A stretch of 20,010 nt of DNA, taken from Gammaproteobacteria bacterium (GTDB taxonomy: Bacteria; Pseudomonadota; Gammaproteobacteria; Arenicellales; JAANXG01). Where the stretch lies: the NCBI GenBank assembly GCA_018263405.1, contig JAANXG010000118.1, positions 1 to 20,010 of the forward strand. The letters run 5' to 3'. The first letter of the stretch is position 1. The number at the start of each line of letters is the position of its first letter. A program made the position numbers and the translations under genes. Under the pieces are notes generated by a model, which did not search any database, was not told where the DNA came from, and was given only the letters and a program-made list of their open reading frames with translations. Shown here in pieces: positions 8,671-15,854 of the stretch.

Positions 8671-8700
8671 AGTCCGTGCAATTGCAAATTTCAATGTCGG
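8670..8700 (+). repeat. Intergenic repeat, copy D (partial, between ftsK and lolA)
   Basis: AAAGTCCGTGCAAT (8669-8682) is followed by an insertion-like TGCAAATTTCAAT and then GTCGG, as if the core were interrupted between CAAT and GTCGG. It is the most divergent copy, overlaps the ftsK stop region and ends 10 bases before the lolA ATG. Confidence 0.5.
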
Positions 8701-8710
8701 AACATATTCA

Positions 8711-9346
8711 ATGACTAAATTTTTCATTAAGAACTCCGTGCTGTTGGCGGCTTACCTTACCTGCTTCAATACATTGGCCGGTGTCGGTGGGAATCTGAAT
8801 CATTTCTTTAGTGAAGTACAGACTTATTCGGCGAGATTCCAACAGGTGGTGCTGGATGAAGGATTTAACCCAATCGAAGAATCTTCCGGCAGGGTCACGA
8901 TCAAGCGCCCGGGGCGGTTTCGGTGGGATTATGAACCGCCCAACGAGCATCGAATTATCAGCGACGGTGACAAGGTGTGGGTTTATGACGTGGAGCTGGA
9001 ACAGGTCACCGTTCGTTCCCTCGAGGAGGCGGTGGGTGGCACGCCGGCGGGCCTTCTGGCAGGCGGCGCCGATATCGAGGAAGAATTCGCTGTGGCGGAC
9101 TTGGGGCAGGCGAACGGCCCGCTTTATTGGGTGCGCATGGTCCCGAAAAGCAAGGACGTAGGATTCGAGGATATACGAATCGGCTTCGAGGAGGGGCGAT
9201 TGCGCGTAATGGAATTGATCGACGGACTGGGCCAGACCACCCGGATCACCATGGCCGACGGTGTGGAAAACCGGCCTATTCCCGACTCGCAGTTCCAGTT
9301 CGCGCCACCCGAGGGTGTGGATGTAATCGATGAAACGATGCAATAA
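8711..9346 (+). CDS. lolA: Outer-membrane lipoprotein carrier protein LolA
   Basis: A periplasmic chaperone that takes lipoproteins from LolCDE at the inner membrane to LolB at the outer membrane. It has 211 residues with an N-terminal signal peptide (KNSVLLAAYLTCFNTLA, probable cleavage after residue 23). The family pattern is clear: TYSARFQQ near residue 38, SSGRVTIKRPGRFRWDY (the conserved beta-strand carrying the functional Arg), then ISDGDKVWVYDVELEQVTV. The gene is 40 bp after ftsK on the same strand, the usual gammaproteobacterial arrangement, and probably cotranscribed with it. rarA, its normal downstream neighbour, is missing. Confidence 0.95.
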   Translation: MTKFFIKNSVLLAAYLTCFNTLAGVGGNLNHFFSEVQTYSARFQQVVLDEGFNPIEESSGRVTIKRPGRFRWDYEPPNEHRIISDGDKVWVYDVELEQVTVRSLEEAVGGTPAGLLAGGADIEEEFAVADLGQANGPLYWVRMVPKSKDVGFEDIRIGFEEGRLRVMELIDGLGQTTRITMADGVENRPIPDSQFQFAPPEGVDVIDETMQ

Positions 9347-9513
9347 AGGATCGGGCAATCGAACCCTCGTCCGGCGCTCGGCGACCTCCCCGGCTCATCG
9401 TTTTCTTTGGACACAGGGCTCCTTGTACCGCACGGTGCGTATACCAAGGCCGTGGGAAATGTGCTTGTTAACGTGACGGATGGGCCTGCGGCGACCTGAC
9501 GGGGTACACTGTT

Positions 9514-10794
9514 TTGCTCGATCCCTATGTCCTGAGAAAAACCCCTGATTTCGTGGCAGAGCGCCTGAAACTCCGGGGTTTCGAACTGGAGGTCGACCGG
9601 TTCAAGAATCTGGAACATCGGCGTCGTACGCATCAGGTCCGGACCGAAGAACTCCAGAAAGAGCGTAACCGGACCTCCAGGATGATCGGCCGCGCCAAGG
9701 CCAACGGCGAGGATACCGACGTGCCGATGGCGCGTATGCGGGAGGTCAACGGTGAGTTGAAGTCCTTGCAGGGGCAGCTTCAGGAAGTACAGGATGAACT
9801 GACATCGTATCTTTGTACAATCCCGAATCTGCCGCATGAAACCGTGCCGGGAGGTTTCGGTGAGAGCGAAAACGAAGAAGTGCGGCGTTGGGGTGCGGTG
9901 CCGGAATTCGACTTTCCCCCACTGGGTCATGCGGATATCGGTATCCGGCTGGACGGGCTCGATTTCGACGCCGCCGCGAAGCTTTCCGGTGCGCGTTTTG
10001 TCGTGATGCATGGGGATGTCGCGCGGCTTCATCGAGCATTGATCCAGTTTATGTTGCAGGTACACACCGAGGAGCACGCTTATACCGAGACGTACGTACC
10101 GTATCTGGTAAACCGCGCCAGCTTGTTCGGTACCGGGCAACTGCCGAAATTCGAGGAAGACCAGTTCGCGACATGTGGCGATGAGCAGTTTTTTCTGATT
10201 CCGACCGCGGAAGTACCGGTCACCAATTTGGTTCGGGGTGATGTTCTTGCGAAAGAGGACTTGCCCATTAAACGCGTGTGCCACACGCCTTGCTTTCGTA
10301 AGGAAGCGGGAAGCTATGGCAAGGATACCCGTGGAATGATACGCCAGCATCAGTTCGAAAAAGTGGAGCTCGTGCAGATTGTAGAACCCGCCCGCTCCTA
10401 TGCGGTACTCGAGGAACTCACGAAGCACGCCGAGAAAATACTGCAGTATCTGGAACTGCCCTATCGGGTCGTTTCCCTGTGCGGAGGCGATTTGGGGTTT
10501 TCCGCCGCGAAAACCTATGACCTCGAAGTCTGGTTACCCGGTGAGCAGCGTTTCCGGGAGATTTCTTCGTGCAGCAACTTCGAGGCTTTCCAGGCCCGGC
10601 GCATGAAGGCTCGGTGGTATAACCCCGAAAGCGGTAGAAACGAGCCCGTTCATACGCTGAACGGCTCCGGTCTGGCGGCGGGTCGAACGCTGGTGGCCAT
10701 CATGGAGAATTTTCAGCGTTCGGACGGCTCTGTCGGCGTCCCGGCGATCCTGCGTCCGTATATGAATGGCCTCGAATCGGTCGTTCCACGCTGA
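9514..10794 (+). CDS. serS: Seryl-tRNA synthetase
   Basis: A class II aminoacyl-tRNA synthetase that charges tRNA-Ser (and tRNA-Sec) with serine in the cytoplasm. It has 426 residues, normal for the family. The N-terminal antiparallel coiled coil that grips the tRNA long arm spans about residues 30-105 (KNLEHRRRTHQVRTEELQKE). Motif 2 is FRKEAGSYGKDTRG near 260, and motif 3 is GLAAGRTLVAIMENFQ near 387-401. The start is a TTG, which gives MLDPYVLRKTPDFVAERL and matches the family N-terminus exactly; no ATG or GTG upstream fits. A weak purine stretch (ACGGGG) precedes it. The 167-bp gap before it contains only a small palindrome, CGCAC-G-GTGCG, near 9430-9440. A TTG start on an essential gene suggests reduced or controlled translation. 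Confidence 0.95.
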   Translation: MLDPYVLRKTPDFVAERLKLRGFELEVDRFKNLEHRRRTHQVRTEELQKERNRTSRMIGRAKANGEDTDVPMARMREVNGELKSLQGQLQEVQDELTSYLCTIPNLPHETVPGGFGESENEEVRRWGAVPEFDFPPLGHADIGIRLDGLDFDAAAKLSGARFVVMHGDVARLHRALIQFMLQVHTEEHAYTETYVPYLVNRASLFGTGQLPKFEEDQFATCGDEQFFLIPTAEVPVTNLVRGDVLAKEDLPIKRVCHTPCFRKEAGSYGKDTRGMIRQHQFEKVELVQIVEPARSYAVLEELTKHAEKILQYLELPYRVVSLCGGDLGFSAAKTYDLEVWLPGEQRFREISSCSNFEAFQARRMKARWYNPESGRNEPVHTLNGSGLAAGRTLVAIMENFQRSDGSVGVPAILRPYMNGLESVVPR

Positions 10795-10845
10795 TGTTGG
10801 TAAGGTCTCGATAACAACCCTGTCGCTCTCACGCCATCACTAACA

Positions 10846-10965
10846 TTTTTAGGGGCACAGAGACACGATGTGGCTCGGTTAATCGGGGTAATTGGGGGTT
10901 GATATTTAAGAATTCACTTGCTATTCTATTTTTAACCTATTGATCGAAAAGGCTTTTTAGGGGCA
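10846..10965 (+). repeat. 12-bp direct repeat pair TTTTTAGGGGCA
   Basis: A perfect 12-mer occurs at 10846-10857 and 10954-10965, starts 108 bases apart, roughly 240 and 130 bases upstream of the transcription start predicted from the sigma-54 promoter. That distance range is typical for binding sites of sigma-54 enhancer proteins. The role is inferred only. Confidence 0.4.
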
Positions 10966-11034
10966 ACGTTTGGTGAAATGCTCGTGCGCAATATTGTTTA
11001 AGGAGACGGGTAAGTTCTGTCGCTATACTATAAA

Positions 11035-11055
11035 CGAGGGCGGATAACGTCCTCG
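11035..11055. promoter_or_regulatory. Inverted repeat just upstream of the sigma-54 -24 box
   Basis: CGAGG (11035-11039) and CCTCG (11051-11055) form perfect 5-bp arms, extended by one G-T pair, 5 bases before the TGGCA box. It could be an operator or a chance match. Confidence 0.3.
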
Positions 11056-11060
11056 AAAAT

Positions 11061-11076
11061 TGGCAACGACCTTGCA
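11061..11076 (+). promoter_or_regulatory. Sigma-54 (RpoN) -24/-12 promoter
   Basis: TGGCAACGACCTTGCA matches the sigma-54 consensus TGGCAC-N5-TTGCA in every invariant position, with the exact GG to GC spacing. The expected transcription start is near 11087, giving a leader of about 68 bases to the first ATG of the operon. A strand-appropriate, correctly placed match directly before a polysaccharide cluster is unlikely to be accidental. Many exopolysaccharide loci are driven by RpoN with a dedicated enhancer-binding protein; none is encoded in this window. Confidence 0.75.
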
Positions 11077-11106
11077 GAAGGTCGAACTTAGCTCTTGAAA
11101 TCAAGA
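11067..11106 (+). promoter_or_regulatory. Two palindromes overlapping the promoter -12 box and the 5' leader
   Basis: CGACCTT-GCAG-AAGGTCG (11067-11084) is a perfect 7-bp palindrome whose centre is the -12 element itself. TCTTGA-AA-TCAAGA (11093-11106) is a perfect 6-bp palindrome that would form a hairpin within the first 20 bases of the predicted transcript. The first could be a repressor or activator operator; the second could protect the mRNA 5' end. Confidence 0.45.
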
Positions 11107-11154
11107 ACTTATATAATGTTTCGCGCCTATCGCGCCAACTTGTGAGGACTCACG

Positions 11155-12476
11155 ATGCAATTATAACGCTGGATTTCACTCGTCGGTTTTTTTACGACCG
11201 TTGCTTGCACCGGTGTCTCGTACGCCGAGCTGGGTCGGGATACGCATATCCAGGAGACCGGCGAGGTACGTATCGAAGTCGACCGGACGGCATTCGATAC
11301 GTTTGGCCGGCTGTTCGATCTGGGCTATCCGCCGGCAACGGTTATGATGCACGCGGTATCGACAGGCATGTCGCTAAACGACGTTCTGTATATCGCGGTT
11401 AAATCGGATGTCGGCCGCGCAGATGAATTCTACGACACGGCGGTGTCGTTACTGCCGGCGTTGCCGGGTTGGGTGTCCCAGGCGGAGTCCGATCGGCAAC
11501 GGTATACCAAGCCGGTAAATCTTTCCGGGCTGGGCGAATCGCCGAGTATCCGGCGTCTGGCCCGGCTTTATTCGAGGAAGATCGTCGAGTTATACCGTTT
11601 CCGGACTGGACCCGGGGTCGTGTTCACATGGAGTCTTCGGTGGACGAACTGGCTGATTTAGTGAACGACCGGAAATGGTATGTGCCGGGCGAGGACGATG
11701 GAACTCCACGGTCTGCCCCCAACCGGCCCCTTTTTGTATCCTTCTACAAACACGATGAGACAATCGTCGTTGGCTCGGGATTCGATGCCGCGTTACAGAT
11801 CCGCGAGGCACGGGAAAGCGGCATTGAAAAGTTGCCGCTCGTCCTGGTTTACAATCACATTTTCCAACGGCCTGTCGGCGGCTTTGCACCGGACGCGAGG
11901 CTGCGAACGCTCGCGGATGAATTTTACGAGCGGGGGTTGGAACTCACGGCTGTTCCGGAGTGGCAGGTAGGCGATTATCACAAGCTGGCGAGTCCGGGGG
12001 AGCTTAAAGAAGTGGTGGAAGTGCCGGAGCGCGAGGATGTCTCCGAGGTTCGCTGGGAGACCGTGAAACGGGAGCTGCTTGCCAATGATCGGGCGCCGTC
12101 GCGGCCGTTGCTGCTGACGCTGGTACGGACTGGTGCCGGCAGAGCGTGGGTGGATAAACCGGTGGTCGTGTCGGTGGCCTCGGAGATGGGAATCGAGGAA
12201 ATGCCGGTGGTCCTGTTTTATCATCGGCTTGACCGCAGTCCCTGCGGAGAACCCGCCGACGGTGAAGACATGCTCTGTAAAGCCGCGCTGGCCGCGGGAG
12301 CCGAGGAGGCAGTTTGCCGCGGGGGCGACGAACCAACCACGGCGCAACTCGATACCTCTCCCGGCTCCGATGCTTTGCGAATGCTGGATTCCACGCCGGT
12401 GAGCATAACCGCGAACCTTTATAGTGGTTTGAATTATACTCAGAATCATTACAATCAGGATCGCTGTGCTTCATAG
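11155..12476 (+). pseudogene. Exported protein of unknown function with internal repeats, disrupted by a nonsense codon and a frameshift
   Basis: I do not recognise this family. The ATG at 11155 has a good ribosome site, but codon 4 is TAA (MQL*RWISLVGFF...). After the stop the frame encodes a clear signal peptide ending VSYA|ELG. It then runs to about 11568, where one base appears to be missing in CTTTATT: the protein sense continues in the next frame (from RRLARL to FEEDRRVIPFPDW) to the TAG at 12474-12476. The repaired product would be about 440 residues. Two segments resemble each other: 11721-11886 (NRPLFVSF...GIEKLPLVLVYNH..QRPVGG) and 12099-12254 (SRPLLLTL...GIEEMPVVLFYHRLDRSPCGE). ADEFY..(L)..(P).W occurs in both the N-terminal part and the first of these. 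Position as first gene of the polysaccharide operon and the signal peptide suggest an envelope role. Either a decayed gene or sequence errors. Confidence 0.65.
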
Positions 12477-12502
12477 GCCGATCGAGGTTTAATACCAACG
12501 CG

Positions 12503-13805
12503 ATGATCAACGACAACGATAAAAACAATCGGAAGCCTTGGGATTCAAGGGATTTAGGCGGAATAGGGCGGACCGGGTGCTTTAAATTGACCCTTTTGGG
12601 AATGGGCGCGATTCTGGTTTGTTCCCCGGAACTGTTTGCGCAGCAAGTCCAGTTCGGCATTGCACCGTCGGCTCGGACCCAGCGGGCCATCGGCGATTCA
12701 CCGACTCAATCCGCGCGTGAGCTCGAGGGTTTTTATGCGGAAGTGGGTGTTGCGGTTTCCCGCAGTACCAACGTGCGTCGTGTATCCGAGAACGAGGAAG
12801 AGGACACGGCCGTGATCGTCTCGCCTTCGGCGGGTTACAGGCATTTATTCGGACGCCACAGCGCCGAGGTCTCCATTCGTTCGGAATTCACCCGGTACTC
12901 GGACCTCAAAGACGAGGACACGGATAATTATGCGATCAAGGGATTAACGAACCTGGATATCACGCGAATTCTGGATCTTGATTTATTCGCTTCCATTACC
13001 GATATGTCGGAACCCCGGGGAGGCATCGGTACCCGGCTCGATCAGGACTTCGAGCCCGATGAGTTGGAGATCGGAAGTTACGGTGGGGCGTTCACGGTGG
13101 GGCGTCGCGAGAACCGGATTCAGTTGAAGGCCGGCGCGGAACGCTCCCAATGGCGTTACCAGAATAACCAGCAGCAATTCCGGAATCGAGACGAGGATCG
13201 CTACCACGGTCGGGTGTTCTATAACATCAGTCCACGAACTTCCGTTTTTGCGGGTGTGAGTCTGACCGATGTCGATTTTGTACGAGCAAGCGGTAGCCCC
13301 GACAGCGAAGAATTAGAGTACCAAATTGGCGGTGAGTGGGAGATCGGCGCCAAGACGACGGGCCGGGTCAGCGTGGGACGCACTGAAAAAGACTTTGACG
13401 ATCCCCTGCTGGAAGACGCGGATGCGACGACGTGGGGGGGGGCGGCTCACTTGGGTGCCGCGTCAACGCACGCCTTTCGCCCTTTATGGATCCCGGCAAT
13501 TCGAAGAGCCAACTTCGGCGGACGATGACTTTTCGATCAGCGATCTGATCGGCGCGAGTGTCAACCAGACGTTCGGCGTGCGTTGGGACGCTTTTGCCTA
13601 TATCAATCGCACGGAGGAGGATTTTGACAGTGGCCGCAACGATGAAATTCTGGACTATGGCTTTGGTGTGGATTATGCGTTGAGACCCTGGTTGTCCGTC
13701 GGGGGCGGGTATACCGTGATCGAACGCGACTCCAGTGTGGCGGGAGAAGATTACGAAGACGAAATCTTCACCGTGAAATTAAGTGGTCAATTCGGTAATC
13801 GGTAG
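12503..13805 (+). pseudogene. Outer-membrane beta-barrel protein of the exopolysaccharide operon, frameshifted at a G9 tract
   Basis: The N-terminus carries a long signal sequence (KLTLLGMGAILVCSPELFA|QQ, around residues 28-47). The body is an alternating polar/aromatic beta-strand pattern, for example GFYAEVGVAVSRSTN and SAEVSIRSEFTRYSDL, ending KLSGQFGNR. This resembles the putative beta-barrel porin 2/EpsL-like proteins that sit in exopolysaccharide loci and are thought to help polymer cross the outer membrane. The frame opened at 12503 stops at 13526-13528 after a nonsense tail; the second half is open in another frame to 13805. The break lies at a run of nine G (13434-13442): with eight G the text reads TTWGG then RLTWVPRQRTPFALYGSRQFEE, a credible barrel strand, and the product would be about 433 residues. 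The function call is by pattern and context. Confidence 0.7.
13434..13442 (+). repeat. Poly-G tract (nine G) inside the beta-barrel gene
   Basis: TGGGGGGGGGC at 13433-13443. Nine G puts the downstream half of the gene out of frame; eight or eleven would restore it. Such tracts are classic slipped-strand phase-variation sites in surface protein genes, and equally classic sequencing error sites. Confidence 0.6.
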
Positions 13806-13808
13806 AAC

Positions 13809-14075
13809 ATGTGCGCGTCAAAACGCAATGTCGTTTCGATGTGCCCGATACGTAACTCGGCGGCGATAGTCGTAAGGCGAATTCTTACCGTGGTTGCCTT
13901 GATTGGGTTACTGTGTGGTTGGAATATTTCGGTGGCGCTGCAATCTCAATCCGGTGTGAACAACTCGGACTATATGCTGGCGCCGGGCGATGTTATTAAC
14001 ATCACGGTATTCGAAGAGCCGGAATTAAGCGTGGAAAAACTTCGAATACCGAGTGGCGGCGTTATTTCGTACCCA
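13809..14075 (+). pseudogene. Wza-type polysaccharide export protein, N-terminal remnant fused to wzc
   Basis: The product begins three bases after the barrel gene. It has a hydrophobic export signal (RRILTVVALIGLLCGWNISVA, no clear lipobox). Then comes the start of the polysaccharide export (Poly_export) domain: YMLAPGDVINITVFEEPELS followed by LRIPSGGVISYP. Family members continue for at least another hundred residues with SLBB domains and, in Wza, an outer-membrane helix; here the text stops at about residue 89. The sequence passes directly, out of frame, into chain-length-determinant sequence. The remaining frame adds a meaningless tail ending in TAA at 14127-14129. The export channel cannot be made from this copy. 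The breakpoint is between about 14068 and 14076. Confidence 0.75.
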
Positions 14076-15839
14076 CGCCGAACGCGTGGTCGAAAAGCTT
14101 GGACTCTTGCGCCGGGAGGACGTCGATAAACTTATTTACGATGAATCGAATTTATCCAATATAGTGGCGTTGGCAAAAGCCGCACTGGCGGAAGTTAACT
14201 TGATAAAAGGACCTGAACTCAATACGGATCTCGTCCCGGGCACGCAACTCCCCGGGCAAGTGGAACGTCGCAGGGAAGAATTGGCGGATACCGTTCAAGA
14301 CGACCTTTCCGTTACCGCCAGCGAAGACAGCCAGATGGTAAGCGTCGCTTTCACCTCCCTGGACCCCGTATTCGCCGCCGAGATAGTCAATACCGTTGTG
14401 AATAGCTACATTGAGCTGGGTCTGGAGGCTCGTTTGGATCGAGTCAGGCGCACGAGCACTTGGTTGATGGAAAGAATCGATGACCTGCGAAAAAAAGTAG
14501 CGGAATCGGAAAACCAGTTACAAGTTTCAAGGAAAAAGAGGGCCTTGTGGGCTCGAAAAGCATGGAGCAGATCTCGTCCGCCAAACTTGAGTTCCTGAAT
14601 GACGATGTGGCGCAAAAGCAAGAAGTCGTTGCCGAGTTGACCGAACGCTATGGCCCCAAGCATCCCAAAATGATTAATGCGAAGGCTGAACTCGAGTCCG
14701 CCCGGAAGCGCCTCAAAGAAGCGTCAAAACGCATTGTTCAGGAAAGCAGCAAACAATTCGAGCTCGGCAAACTGGAACGGGAGGTGGCTGCAAATCGAAA
14801 ACTGTACGAATCGTTTCTGAATAAATTTGAAGTTACGGATATTTCGTCCCGGTTAGAGATGACGAATGCGCGAATTATTGACGAAGCCAAGATACCGAGT
14901 ACTCCGTTCAAACCGCAAAAAAGCAAACTTGTGCTCCAGTGGGGGATGATAGGGTTGATTTTCGGATTTTTATTCGCCCTTTCCCGTGAGTACTTACACA
15001 ACAATTTTCAATCGGCCGAAGACATTGAACGAAAACTGGCGTTGCCTGTCTTGGGTGTAGTGCCCTCGTTGGGCAAGAAAGAGGCCCGTGCGTCCAAAAG
15101 CAAAACAAACAGGCGTGAAAAGCATAAACATGGCTTGGTTGAAAGGCACTACTTGAGCAACTCCAGGTCTGCTTTTTCGGAAGCCATAAACCATATTCGC
15201 ACAGGCGTTCAGTATTCGGATGTTGACAATCCGCCGCAGACGATACTGGTTACGTCGTCCGTGCAAAGCGAAGGCAAGACGGCAATGGCTTCGAATCTCG
15301 CCTTGTCTTTCGCACATCTGGGCCGAACGTTATTAATCGATGCCGATCTTCGCCGGTCTCGTGTCGAACAATTTATCAGAGGTTCGAACAAGGGCGGTTT
15401 GGTTGAATTCGTTGCCGGCGCCCGTTTGCTGAAAGAATGCGTTGTTCGAGATCCGAAATGCCCATCCCTTTATATATTGAAAGCGGGCGTCAGGCCACCC
15501 AACCCATTGGAACTCCTTTCGTCCCAAAGACTGGCAAGAGCGCTGCTGCAGCTGAGAGAAAAATTTTCGCATATAGTGATCGATACAGCGCCCATTCTCC
15601 CCGTTAGCGATGCTATCGTTTTAGGGCATATTGTCGACGCCATGCTGTTCGTTGTGCAGGCGGAGCGGGCCTCGACAAGAATGGTTCGTGATGCCTTAAG
15701 GAAACTGGACAACGCGGGTATCGGTGTCATGGGTGCGGTACTTACCCAGGTTCAGGCTCGCCACACCGCCTATTACTACGATGGGAAATATCAGTATCAT
15801 TATGGCGGTTATTACAGTGCGGAAGATACCTCCGTTTAG
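14071..15839 (+). pseudogene. Wzc/GumC-type chain-length determinant with BY-kinase domain, N-terminally deleted and frameshifted
   Basis: An inner-membrane copolymerase and autophosphorylating tyrosine kinase that sets polymer length with Wza and Wzy. The start codon, first membrane helix and early Wzz region are gone; sequence begins at THAERVVEKLGL, joined to the wza remnant. A missing base near 14524-14526 breaks the frame (QLQ, then FKEKEGLVG); adding one base restores the expected QLQxFKEKEGLV. From GTG 14547 the frame is open for 430 codons: coiled coil with the GNVR-type region to about 115, second membrane helix 128-146, Walker A SSVQSEGKT (237-245), Walker A' DADLRR (265-270), Walker B VIDTAP (344-349), and a C-terminal tyrosine cluster AYYYDGKYQYHYGGYY (408-423). 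The kinase half is therefore complete in sequence. It could only be expressed as a truncated product, for example from GTG 14547. Confidence 0.8.
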
Positions 15840-15854
15840 AAAGGCTCGATCTCT

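Larger units (their letters stand above)
10795..11154 (+). promoter_or_regulatory. Leader and control region of the exopolysaccharide operon
   Basis: A 360-bp, AT-richer gap without a credible gene. It contains, in order, a repeated 12-mer (10846 and 10954), an inverted repeat (11035-11055), a sigma-54 promoter (11061-11076) and two further palindromes. A good ribosome site, GAGGA at 11144-11148, lies 6 bases before the ATG at 11155. That site sits in a small palindrome, GTGAG-GA-CTCAC (11142-11153), which could partly occlude it. No JUMPstart/ops element was found. Confidence 0.6.

Noticed and set aside
9124..10428. A 434-codon minus-strand open frame opposite serS and the end of lolA.
   Set aside because: It lies antisense to two clearly conserved genes, spans their intergenic gap, has no recognisable domain and has the composition of a codon-bias shadow.
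11095..11117. TTGAAA and TATAAT before the polysaccharide operon as a sigma-70 promoter.
   Set aside because: The two boxes are only 11 bases apart, far below the usual 16-18; TTGAAA is better explained as part of the TCTTGAAATCAAGA palindrome.
10795..11154. A JUMPstart/ops antitermination element ahead of the polysaccharide genes.
   Set aside because: No GGCGGTAGCGT-like sequence is present in the leader.
12429..12455. TTGAAT / TACAAT as an internal promoter before the beta-barrel gene.
   Set aside because: The spacing is 15 bases and both boxes are weak; it lies inside the upstream reading frame.
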